A DNA stretch of 5,129 nucleotides, taken from positions 1 through 5,129 of the forward strand of contig JAGRNM010000121.1 of assembly GCA_020440745.1 (NCBI GenBank), given 5' to 3'. Position 1 is the first letter of the stretch. Each line of letters begins with the position of its first letter. Of the stretch, positions 1-5,100 are shown one piece after another. Under the pieces are notes generated by a model, which saw only the letters and a program-made list of their open reading frames with translations, did not search any database and was not told the origin of the DNA. This DNA is from Deltaproteobacteria bacterium. GTDB taxonomy: Bacteria > UBA10199 > DSSB01. A program made the position numbers and the translations under genes.

Positions 1-91
1 CTACCAAGACTTGATTGACTTGAGGAGAAGACTTTAAAGCCTTCACTAAGGCGTGTTCCCGACCACCAGAACCAATAACAAGTACTTTCAT
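1..91 (-). CDS. purD: Phosphoribosylamine-glycine ligase (GARS), N-terminal fragment
   Basis: Reading the minus strand from the ATG at 91-89 gives 30 codons before the window edge. The product begins MKVLVIGSGGREHAL, which is the hallmark N-terminus of PurD: a short beta strand followed by the glycine-rich GSGGREHAL loop of the N-terminal domain of this ATP-grasp enzyme. PurD joins phosphoribosylamine and glycine to make GAR in the second step of purine synthesis, in the cytoplasm. The family is usually about 420-430 residues, so over 90% of the gene lies outside the window; only the start is seen and catalytic residues cannot be checked. A weak GAG stretch a few bases before the ATG is the only Shine-Dalgarno candidate. 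The gene lies about 80 bases downstream of the short minus-strand reading frame at 170-370, in the same direction. Confidence 0.9.
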   Translation of the reverse strand, partial: MKVLVIGSGGREHALVKALKSSPQVNQVLV

Positions 92-169
92 GGCTCAAAG
101 CTATAATGGGAAGCTTTTCGGCGGGGCAAGAAATAATATTATCTATTATATTAAATACCTTAAAATGAA
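92..169 (-). promoter_or_regulatory. A/T-rich gap before purD with a -10-like element
   Basis: The gap between the short upstream frame and purD contains an A/T island at about 131-165. On the minus strand it carries a perfect TATAAT (plus-strand ATTATA at 145-150). No good -35 hexamer stands 16-18 bases upstream; the matching positions fall over the stop codon of the upstream frame and read ATAGTT-like. It may drive purD separately, but the call rests on the -10 alone in a very A/T-rich stretch. Confidence 0.2.
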
Positions 170-370
170 CTATTGAGGTGGGCGGGACTGGGGAGGAAGT
201 TTAATCATCACTGTACTTTCTTCTTCTTCCAGAGGCTCTTTAAGAAGACTCTCTGAGACCAAAACCACATCGTCAACCACTCGACCATTATAAGGGTTGC
301 AAGCAAGATCTAGGCCTCGTTTTTTTAAGGCCTTGCCATTAATAAATAATTGATAATCCTTAAGCTCCAT
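170..370 (-). CDS. Short protein resembling a truncated aldehyde dehydrogenase N-terminus
   Basis: From the ATG at 370-368 the frame encodes 66 residues starting MELKDYQLFINGK. The pattern YxLFINGK, then 12 residues, then NPYNGRVV, then a hydrophobic strand and an acidic helix, is the usual beginning of NAD(P)-dependent aldehyde dehydrogenases. The later stretch KLPPQSR loosely recalls the family's LPPYER region. A full enzyme has about 480 residues with a catalytic Cys and Glu; here the frame stops with TAG, and neither of the other two minus-strand frames through 92-169 visibly continues the family. It is therefore probably a remnant, though it could be a small expressed protein. The frame is open back to a TTG at 433 (87 residues), but that start has no Shine-Dalgarno. 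The ATG has GAGG five bases upstream and coincides with where the family similarity begins, so it is preferred. The assignment is by eye and moderate. Confidence 0.45.
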   Translation of the reverse strand: MELKDYQLFINGKALKKRGLDLACNPYNGRVVDDVVLVSESLLKEPLEEEESTVMIKLPPQSRPPQ

Positions 371-375
371 CAATT

Positions 376-379
376 CCTC
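376..379 (-). promoter_or_regulatory. Shine-Dalgarno GAGG deciding the start of the short minus-strand frame
   Basis: On the minus strand GAGG is followed by AATTG and then the ATG at 370-368, a spacing of five bases. The longer TTG-initiated version starting at 433 has no purine-rich motif in front of it, so this site favours the 66-residue product. Confidence 0.45.
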
Positions 380-442
380 ATGGGAAAAAAGTTGAAAAAA
401 GTTAAGGATGGATTCTGGAAGATTGACAGCCAATGTGTCATA

Positions 443-505
443 GGCTTAGAAAAAAGCCAAGAAAGATTTAGAAGATCTTGATAAGTAGGCCAAAATAAAC
501 TGGCC
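443..505. promoter_or_regulatory. Divergent intergenic leader with two small hairpins
   Basis: The gap between the minus-strand frame and the plus-strand ferredoxin gene holds two perfect 5-bp stems. The first is GGCTT (443-447) with AAGCC (454-458), loop of 6. The second is GGCCA (488-492) with TGGCC (501-505), loop of 8. A TTGATA hexamer at 478-483 resembles a -35 element for the plus-strand gene, but no matching -10 lies 16-18 bases downstream. The second hairpin ends just 12 bases before the AAGGA ribosome binding site at 517-521, so it could influence translation or mark the end of a minus-strand leader. Neither stem has a proper T-tract, so they are not called terminators. Confidence 0.25.
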
Positions 506-528
506 CTTTAAGCCATAAGGAAAAACCC

Positions 529-1206
529 ATGAGCGACACTGCCACTTTAGAAGAATATTTTGTCAGCGAAGACTGCATCGCCTGCGATGCCTGCTGTGAT
601 GAATTTCCCGATATCTTTAAAATGAACGAAGACCATACTCGGGCTAAGGCAGTTAGTAAAGCTCCCCAAGGCAAATTTAATCCTTGGGAAATAGTCACCG
701 TTTGTCCAGTAGATGCCATCAGCCTGGTCAACTTACCCATGCCACCCAAACCCGAAGGCATGGAAGACAAAAAAGAAGAAGCCGCCCCAGCCCCTGGAAA
801 CAATCTTAATTGGGAAGAACGTTGGTTAAAAGTTGCCGGCCAACCCGAAGACCAATGGGAAAGAATGAAACGCTACGGCATGGCCAGCAGTTTTTCTGAT
901 GACGGCGACCACTATACTTTACGTTTTGACATGCCCTCCAAGGTTCCCAACCATAAATTAAAATTTAAATGGGGACTGCCAGAAAACATGCCCCCTTATA
1001 GTTACGAAATCAATCAAGTGAACGATAAAACCATCCGCGTCAAAGCCAAAATAGAAGACGAAAACATCAAACGCTTAACCGGATGGATGAATAGCTTCCC
1101 CTCTATGTTTTTAAAAGAAGTGCAGCTAGACCACCCTATTAAAGACCACAAAGCCAACTATGATGAAGAAAGTCATATTTTGACAGTAACCTTAAATAAG
1201 GCTTAA
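529..1206 (+). CDS. Ferredoxin-Hsp20 (alpha-crystallin-like) fusion protein
   Basis: The 225-residue product has two domains. Residues 8-68 are a single-cluster ferredoxin: Cys16, Cys19 and Cys22 in a CxxCxxC motif, with the fourth ligand Cys59 in VCPVDAI. The 37-residue step from Cys22 to Cys59 suits small [4Fe-4S] ferredoxins of anaerobes; an extra Cys23 sits beside the cluster. A flexible Pro/Glu/Lys/Ala linker (about 69-93) leads to residues 94-128, rich in Trp and charged residues. Residues 128-225 are beta-rich and look like an Hsp20/alpha-crystallin (CS-like) sandwich: an opening strand HYTLRFDMP, a DKTIRVKAKI strand, and a close of AxYDEESHILTVTLNKA, matching the sHSP signature Y-x-NGVLTVTLPK. 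The domain pattern suggests a redox-responsive chaperone or an electron carrier with a docking domain; that role is inferred. There is no signal peptide, so it is cytoplasmic. AAGGA at 517-521, seven bases before the ATG, supports the start. The ferredoxin part is sure; the Hsp20 part is likely. Confidence 0.85.
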   Translation: MSDTATLEEYFVSEDCIACDACCDEFPDIFKMNEDHTRAKAVSKAPQGKFNPWEIVTVCPVDAISLVNLPMPPKPEGMEDKKEEAAPAPGNNLNWEERWLKVAGQPEDQWERMKRYGMASSFSDDGDHYTLRFDMPSKVPNHKLKFKWGLPENMPPYSYEINQVNDKTIRVKAKIEDENIKRLTGWMNSFPSMFLKEVQLDHPIKDHKANYDEESHILTVTLNKA

Positions 1207-1215
1207 AGTCCTTAG

Positions 1216-1260
1216 TGCTTGTTTGTAGAACACCTTCCGTCAGTCTTTAGCAAACAAGCA
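1216..1260. repeat. Perfect 10-bp inverted repeat in the spacer before the TatD fusion gene
   Basis: TGCTTGTTTG at 1216-1225 is the exact reverse complement of CAAACAAGCA at 1251-1260, with a 25-base loop. It is not followed by a T-tract on either strand, so it does not read as an intrinsic terminator. It is followed directly by a CAA-rich run up to the ATG at 1274, with no Shine-Dalgarno. It could be an operator, an mRNA-stabilising hairpin or a translational control element. Confidence 0.5.
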
Positions 1261-1273
1261 ACAAACAACAACG

Positions 1274-2656
1274 ATGTTCGTTGATACTCATGCCCATATT
1301 GATTTTTCTTCTTACTCCAAAGAAGAAATTCCAGAAATTATAAAACGAGCCACCGAAGCTGGTGTGGAAAACATCATCCACATTGCCTCAGGCGAAGGCA
1401 CCCAAAGCTTTGAGGGCGCTTGGGATATTATTGATACCTATGATCATATCTATGCCGCTGTAGGTGTCCATCCCCACGATGCTAAAGAAGTAGACGAAGC
1501 GGTCTTAGAACGCATCAAAGACCTTGCCCGCCACCCCAAAATCAAAGCCATTGGAGAAGTTGGTCTGGACTTTCACTACAACCATAGTCCAGCTGATAAA
1601 CAAAAAGAAGTTCTTCGCCAATTTATCCATCTAGCTAAAGAACTAAAAAAACCCATTATCATCCATGACCGAGACTCTCACGAAGAAATCTTAAATATTC
1701 TAAAAGAAGAAAAAGCTCATGAAGTAGGTGGAGTCTTCCATTGTTTCTCTGGAGACTACAAATTTGGCAAAAGAGTTTTGGACGAAAATTTTTTAGTTAG
1801 CTTTACCGGCATTGTTACTTTTAAAAAAGCCGACCAAACACAAGAAGCCGCTCAAAAACTACCTCTAGAAAAAATGATGATCGAAACCGACAGTCCTTTT
1901 TTAACGCCGGTTCCTTTTAGAGGAAAAAGAAACGAACCTGCTTACGTCAAGCATGTGGCCGAAAAAATTGCCGAACTCAAAGGACTATCCCTAGAGGACA
2001 TAGGACGAGTGACTTCCTTAAATGCCAGACGACTCTTTAGGTTTGGAGAACAAAAACCCCAAACCAGTTTAGCCTACATACTTAGAAACTCCCTTTACCT
2101 CAACATCACTAACCGCTGCACCCTAGCTTGTGTTTTTTGCCCAAAGTTTGTGGACTGGGAAGTCAAAGGTCATTATCTAAAACTAAAAGGAGAACCAAGT
2201 TTTGAAGAACTAGTTCAAGCAATAGGAGAAAGCAAAAATTACGACGAAGTCGTCTTTTGCGGCTATGGTGAACCTACTCAAAGACTCGACATGCTCAAAA
2301 AAATAGCAGCCTACCTTCATGAAAAAGGGAAAAAAGTTCGCTTAGACACCGATGGTCTTGGCAACTTAATTCATGGGCGCAACATTCTTCCAGAGCTTCA
2401 AGGCCTCATTGACTCCGTCAATGTTTCCCTCAATGCTGAAAACGCAGAAACCTATATCAAAGTTTGCCCCAATCGTTATGGTAAAGAGGCCTATCCAGCT
2501 GTCAAAGACTTTATTAAAGAAGCCAAAAAATACATACCCTGGGTACAAGCCAGTGTCGTAGGTCACCCTGAAGTAAACATAAAAGCCAGCCAGAAAGTAG
2601 CCGAAGAAGAGTTAGGCGTGCTTTTTAGACATCGAGAATATAATAATGTGGGTTAA
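1274..2656 (+). CDS. TatD family hydrolase fused to TatD-associated radical SAM domain
   Basis: Residues 1-256 form a complete TatD-type TIM-barrel metallohydrolase. The metal ligands are all present: His6 and His8 in DTHAHID, Glu95 in GEVGLDF, His131 in IIIHDRD, His156 in FHCFSG and Asp206 in ETDSP. TatD proteins are 3'-5' exonucleases or related phosphoesterases of the cytoplasm. After a short linker (about 257-270), residues 271-460 form a radical SAM domain: Cys282, Cys286 and Cys289 in CTLACVFC, then CGYGEPT at 329-335 for SAM binding. The order and length match the family described as TatD-linked radical SAM proteins, usually a separate neighbouring gene of about 200 residues. No in-frame ATG or GTG lies near the domain junction, so this is one polypeptide and not two coupled genes. 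The start fits the family (MFVDTHAHID) although no Shine-Dalgarno precedes it. The radical SAM substrate is unknown; a joint role in nucleic acid or nucleotide repair is an inference. Confidence 0.93.
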   Translation: MFVDTHAHIDFSSYSKEEIPEIIKRATEAGVENIIHIASGEGTQSFEGAWDIIDTYDHIYAAVGVHPHDAKEVDEAVLERIKDLARHPKIKAIGEVGLDFHYNHSPADKQKEVLRQFIHLAKELKKPIIIHDRDSHEEILNILKEEKAHEVGGVFHCFSGDYKFGKRVLDENFLVSFTGIVTFKKADQTQEAAQKLPLEKMMIETDSPFLTPVPFRGKRNEPAYVKHVAEKIAELKGLSLEDIGRVTSLNARRLFRFGEQKPQTSLAYILRNSLYLNITNRCTLACVFCPKFVDWEVKGHYLKLKGEPSFEELVQAIGESKNYDEVVFCGYGEPTQRLDMLKKIAAYLHEKGKKVRLDTDGLGNLIHGRNILPELQGLIDSVNVSLNAENAETYIKVCPNRYGKEAYPAVKDFIKEAKKYIPWVQASVVGHPEVNIKASQKVAEEELGVLFRHREYNNVG

Positions 2657-2695
2657 ATAGCCTCAAACAACTAAGCAATTAAAGTTTCTTACTTT

Positions 2696-2705
2696 TAGTT
2701 AACTA
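2696..2705. repeat. 10-bp palindrome TAGTTAACTA in the intergenic region
   Basis: A perfect palindrome lies 40 bases after the fusion gene. Upstream, AACTAA (2669-2674) can pair with TTAGTT (2695-2700), but the intervening stem is interrupted and there is no G/C-rich stem with T-tract. It could be a protein-binding site; it is short and A/T-rich enough to be chance. Confidence 0.2.
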
Positions 2706-2716
2706 CCAAGCATCGC

Positions 2717-2783
2717 TGGCCCATCAGGAATCAAACCTTAACTTCTGACTTGCTTATTGATTGCAAGCATCCGACAATGGCCC
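2717..2783. other. Possible structured RNA (three-way junction) in the gap before the glycosidase gene
   Basis: This stretch can fold with an outer stem GGCCCAT (2718-2724) against ATGGCC (2777-2782), leaving one bulged C. Two inner hairpins are possible: TCAGGA with TTCTGA (2724-2729 with 2743-2748, one G-U pair), and CTTGC with GCAAG (2749-2753 with 2763-2767, loop of 9). T2724 is shared between the outer stem and the first hairpin, so one pair must be given up. The element ends 50 bases before the ATG of the following gene. I recognise no known riboswitch motif. On the minus strand it faintly resembles a tRNA, but it fails as one. The rest of the 2657-2833 gap is A/T-rich with no clear gene or strong promoter; a TAAAAT at 2806-2811 is a weak -10 candidate. 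Confidence 0.25.
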
Positions 2784-2833
2784 TTCCTGTGGATTAATAG
2801 AAACTTAAAATAACAAAAATTTAAAAAAAATTA

Positions 2834-3604
2834 ATGCATAAAACATTTAAAAGTTTTCTTATTTTAATATTTAGTTGCCTACTAGTCAGCTCTTGCCAAG
2901 CCAACGCACTCAAATTTGAAACCCTAAAACCCGGTTTAGAACTTAGCTATTGGCAACCTCAAAAACTAAACACCGCCCTGCACGTTTTAAGAGTAGATCT
3001 CAAACATTGGACTGCTAAACCCATCTTGGCCAAAGACTATCAAAACAAAAACCTTGACGTTAAAGAAATGCAAAACAAAAGCGGAGCTATCGCCGTCATT
3101 AATGCCAACTTTTTTGATGAAAAAAAAGAAGCCTTAGGTCTAGTTTTAAGAGATGGAGAAGTCTTAAACCGTTTTCATCCTACTTCTTGGTGGGGAAGTC
3201 TTTTAATAGAAAATAAAAAAGCAAGCATCACTAAAGTCTTTAAAAAAACTGACCTGGGCTCTGCACAACAGGGAGTCCAAGCGGGACCTATCTTAGTCAA
3301 AGGCGGAAAAAAAAATAAACTCAAAGAAAACCAAAGCTCCAAAAGTGCTGTAGGTTTAGACCTTCAAGGGCGACTCTATATCATCGTTAGTGACGGTGCG
3401 ATAGAAATCAATCAACTAGCTCAGATCCTAGCAGACAGCCCAAAACAAGGTGGACTAGGTCTACAAGAAGCACTCAATCTAGACGGAGGGCCTTCCACGC
3501 AATTTTATCTTAAAACAGGGCAAAAAGAAATTTATCGTCAAGGAGGAACCGCTGTTCCTGTAGGCTTAGGGATTTTTTATAAAAACCAACAAGAGGCAAT
3601 CTAA
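2834..3604 (+). CDS. Exported phosphodiester glycosidase (NAGPA/DUF2233 family)
   Basis: The 256-residue product starts with a basic end (MHKTFK), a hydrophobic core (residues 7-18) and LVSSC with Cys21, an acceptable lipobox; Gln22 would favour the outer membrane in a Gram-negative cell. An alternative signal peptidase I site is ANA at 23-25. The mature part fits the phosphodiester glycosidase domain related to the lysosomal uncovering enzyme NAGPA: strand LHVLRVDL (49-56), IAVINANFFD (86-95), VQAGPILVKGG (148-158) and ALNLDGGPSTQF (213-224), the most conserved blocks of the family. These enzymes release sugars from sugar-phosphodiesters; here the natural substrate is unknown, with envelope polymers or teichoic acid-like material as possibilities. 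The stop TAA shares its last A with the ATG of phhB. No Shine-Dalgarno precedes the start; the leader is almost pure A/T. The start is supported by the signal peptide. Confidence 0.88.
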   Translation: MHKTFKSFLILIFSCLLVSSCQANALKFETLKPGLELSYWQPQKLNTALHVLRVDLKHWTAKPILAKDYQNKNLDVKEMQNKSGAIAVINANFFDEKKEALGLVLRDGEVLNRFHPTSWWGSLLIENKKASITKVFKKTDLGSAQQGVQAGPILVKGGKKNKLKENQSSKSAVGLDLQGRLYIIVSDGAIEINQLAQILADSPKQGGLGLQEALNLDGGPSTQFYLKTGQKEIYRQGGTAVPVGLGIFYKNQQEAI

Positions 3605-3924
3605 TGAAACTCACCCAAAAAAAATGCAAACCCTGCGAAGGCAATGTGCCCAAATTAAAGCGGGAAGAAGCTAAAAAATTATTAAAAGAAATCCCCACCT
3701 GGGAACTTAGAGGAGAAAAAATTTTTAAAGCATATCGTTTTAAAAACTTTTTAGACTCCATTGCCTTTGTTAACCGCATGGCTGACCTAGCCGAAGACGA
3801 AGGCCATCACCCCAACTTTGCTGTTAATTTTAAAGAAGTCGACGTCACCATCTGGACCCATGCCATTAATGGCCTAAGTGAAAACGACTTTATCCTAGCC
3901 GCTAAATTGGATGAAATCGCATAA
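3604..3924 (+). CDS. phhB: Pterin-4a-carbinolamine dehydratase
   Basis: The 106-residue product has the usual length and layout of this family. The start KKCKPCEGNVPKLKREEAKKLL followed by IPTWEL is typical of bacterial members. The active-site block EGHHPNF at 66-72 provides His68 and His69, the TH pair at 85-86 provides the further conserved His86, and the tail GLSENDFILAAKLDEIA is the conserved C-terminal helix. The enzyme dehydrates 4a-hydroxy-tetrahydropterin so that the cofactor of aromatic amino acid hydroxylases can be regenerated. Many bacteria carry it without a hydroxylase, where it may serve molybdopterin or folate metabolism. It is cytoplasmic. GAGG at 3593-3596, seven bases before the ATG, and the TAATG overlap with the glycosidase gene show translational coupling. 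No hydroxylase gene is visible in the window, so its partner is unknown. Confidence 0.95.
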   Translation: MKLTQKKCKPCEGNVPKLKREEAKKLLKEIPTWELRGEKIFKAYRFKNFLDSIAFVNRMADLAEDEGHHPNFAVNFKEVDVTIWTHAINGLSENDFILAAKLDEIA

Positions 3925-4858
3925 ATCAATGAAAGTTATTTTAATTTTAATTATTTTAATCTTAGCATTAATAGCGCTAGCCATCCTATGGGCCAAAAGT
4001 CCTCTTAACCCCAAACGCCCCATTCTCTCCCAACAGATTAAAGAATTCTCTTTCCCTACCCAAACAAACAAAAAAAACTCTAGCCTTACTTTAGTCACTT
4101 ACAACTTAGGCTATGCCTCAGGCACAAAAAACAATCAAGGAAGCCTACTTAGTCAAACAGAAGTTAACAAAAAACTACAAAAAGCCGCGCAAGCCTTAAT
4201 CACCATCCGTCCTGATATAGTTTTTTTACAAGAAGTCGACTTTAATGCCAGTCGCAGCCACTATCAAGACCAAGCCAAGTTTTTAGCCAAAGCCCTAGGG
4301 CTAAACTATAGCGCTGAAGCCATCACCTGGAACTTAAACTACCTGCCCTGGCCCTCTTGGAAACCTAGCCTACACTTTGGTCCTATCCTAAGTGGACAAG
4401 TCATCCTCTCTCGTTTTCCCTTAAAAAATCCCAAATTAATTAATATGCAAAAACCTCCCAACAATCCTTTTTGGTACAATTGGTTTTACTTAGAAAGAGT
4501 GGTCCAAAAAGTGAACCTAGAAATTAAAGGAGAAGATTTTTCGCTTTATAACGCCCACCTAGAAGCCTTTGACTCCCAACATCGTCAACAACAAATAGAA
4601 CACTTAAAAAAAGAACTTCAAAAAGACCAAAGCAAAAACTTAATCATAGCCGGAGACTTTAACCAAAACGATCGTCACTTATCTTTAATAGAAAACAAGG
4701 ATTTTGCAATTAGCTTCCCCAGCTTTCCTTCTTGGGAGCCTAAAGAATTCCTTGATCAAATCCATGGCCGCAGCTCAAAAAAGCTTCTTAATCAAGGCAC
4801 CATCAAACAAATTGAAACAAGCGACCACTTAGCTGTCTGGATTAAATTAAAGCTTTAA
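3911..4858 (+). CDS. Membrane-anchored endonuclease/exonuclease/phosphatase (EEP) family protein
   Basis: The 315-residue product has an N-terminal hydrophobic helix (about residues 8-27) after a Lys-rich start, predicting a membrane anchor with the catalytic domain outside the cytoplasm. The EEP core is intact: Asn65 in VTYNLGY, Glu108 in FLQEVD, Arg168 in ILSRFP, Asn214 and His216 in YNAHLEA, Asp249 and Asn251 in AGDFN, Asp282 in LDQIHG, and Asp305-His306 in TSDHLAV. This Mg-dependent superfamily cleaves phosphodiesters or phosphate esters in DNA, RNA, inositol phosphates or sphingomyelin; the substrate here cannot be told. A Trp/Tyr/Pro-rich segment (about 139-193) lies between the catalytic blocks and could contact lipid or glycan. 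The ATG at 3911 overlaps phhB by 14 bases; a second ATG at 3929, four bases after the phhB stop, gives 309 residues and is equally plausible. Neither has a clear Shine-Dalgarno, so coupling to phhB is likely. Confidence 0.9.
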   Translation: MKSHKSMKVILILIILILALIALAILWAKSPLNPKRPILSQQIKEFSFPTQTNKKNSSLTLVTYNLGYASGTKNNQGSLLSQTEVNKKLQKAAQALITIRPDIVFLQEVDFNASRSHYQDQAKFLAKALGLNYSAEAITWNLNYLPWPSWKPSLHFGPILSGQVILSRFPLKNPKLINMQKPPNNPFWYNWFYLERVVQKVNLEIKGEDFSLYNAHLEAFDSQHRQQQIEHLKKELQKDQSKNLIIAGDFNQNDRHLSLIENKDFAISFPSFPSWEPKEFLDQIHGRSSKKLLNQGTIKQIETSDHLAVWIKLKL

Positions 4859-4918
4859 AATTTTTTTAAGAAAAAATAAGGATCAGCTTTTAAAAGAAGA
4901 TAAAGATATAAAAGAAAC

Positions 4919-5024
4919 AAAAAAAGAGGACCGCCTTATGTTTTAAATCCTCAACCCCACTTGCCTAAGATTCAAAACGACGATCCTCTTTTATCATATT
5001 CAGAGCGGCTGCTTCAGAAGCAGC
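4919..5024 (-). ncRNA. Candidate minus-strand small RNA ending in a U7 tract
   Basis: Read on the minus strand, AAAAGAGGA-type sequence (plus-strand TCCTCTTTT, 4984-4992) pairs with TCCTCTTTT (plus-strand AAAAGAGGA, 4922-4930). That second arm runs into seven T's (4925-4919), as an intrinsic terminator does. Inside, TTTTGAAT (4977-4970) pairs with ATTTAAAA (4948-4941) over eight bases using one G-U pair; as plus-strand RNA that pair becomes an A-C mismatch, so the minus strand is favoured. A second GAGGA (plus TCCTC, 4948-4952) can compete for the terminal TCCTC. A promoter-like pair at 5031-5060 would start the RNA near 5024, giving about 105 nt with a 5' GCTGCTTC hairpin. It matches no RNA family I recognise. 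It could equally be a structured terminator. Confidence 0.25.
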
Positions 5025-5035
5025 GCTTATTTTAT
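5004..5035 (+). terminator. Probable intrinsic terminator of the glycosidase-phhB-EEP operon
   Basis: AGC, a bulged G and GCTGCTT (5004-5014) pair with AAGCAGCGCT (5018-5027) around a CAG loop. This is ten base pairs in all and the most G/C-rich hairpin in the A/T-rich flank. A TATTTTAT tract follows on the plus strand. It lies about 145 bases after the EEP stop, with no other gene between. The T-tract is interrupted by A's, so termination may be partial. The 17-base core GCTGCTTCAGAAGCAGC is also a near-perfect palindrome and might bind a protein. Confidence 0.45.
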
Positions 5036-5060
5036 AACACAAAACAGTTTCAACTCACAA
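5031..5060 (-). promoter_or_regulatory. Candidate promoter for the minus-strand RNA
   Basis: On the minus strand TTGTGA (plus 5060-5055) and TATAAA (plus 5036-5031) stand 18 bases apart, close to the sigma-70 arrangement. Transcription would begin near 5024, at the foot of the GC-rich hairpin. A second -10-like TATGAT (plus 4998-4993) lies nearer to the small-RNA structure, but it would start transcription inside the outer stem and has no good -35. The A/T-rich background makes chance matches likely. Confidence 0.25.
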
Positions 5061-5100
5061 ACAATAAAATAAAGTATTTTAAAAAAAATCAAACTCAGAA

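Noticed and set aside
468..803. Minus-strand open frame of 111 codons opposite the ferredoxin domain
   Set aside because: It lies almost wholly over a clearly coding gene with conserved Cys motifs on the plus strand and shows no family pattern of its own.
1216..1260. Intrinsic terminator after the ferredoxin fusion gene
   Set aside because: The stem is perfect but the loop is 25 bases and no T-tract follows on either strand.
2366..2566. Short open frames on both strands inside the radical SAM domain
   Set aside because: They overlap the well-supported fusion gene in other frames, have no ribosome binding site and no recognisable features.
2715..2785. tRNA gene on the minus strand
   Set aside because: An acceptor-like stem with one mismatch and a T-loop-like TTTGATT are present. 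However, the T-stem and acceptor are out of register, the anticodon-type stem closes a 9-base loop, no D-arm forms, and the T-loop lacks the conserved C.
3510..3779. Minus-strand frame across the glycosidase end and phhB
   Set aside because: Shadow of two conserved plus-strand genes; composition rich in Leu/Phe/Ser as expected for antisense of Lys-rich coding DNA.
3895..4098. Minus-strand frame opposite the N-terminus of the EEP gene
   Set aside because: It is antisense to a signal/anchor segment and the phhB end; no start signal and no family match by eye.
4848..4868. Terminator directly after the EEP stop (TTAAAGCTTTAA followed by a T run)
   Set aside because: The palindrome is almost pure A/T and leaves no room for a loop, so a stable hairpin is unlikely; the GC-rich hairpin at 5004-5027 is the better candidate.
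4926..4946. Minimal plus-strand reading frame ATG-TTT-TAA behind a GAGG motif
   Set aside because: A two-codon frame can arise easily by chance and there is no downstream gene in the window for it to regulate.
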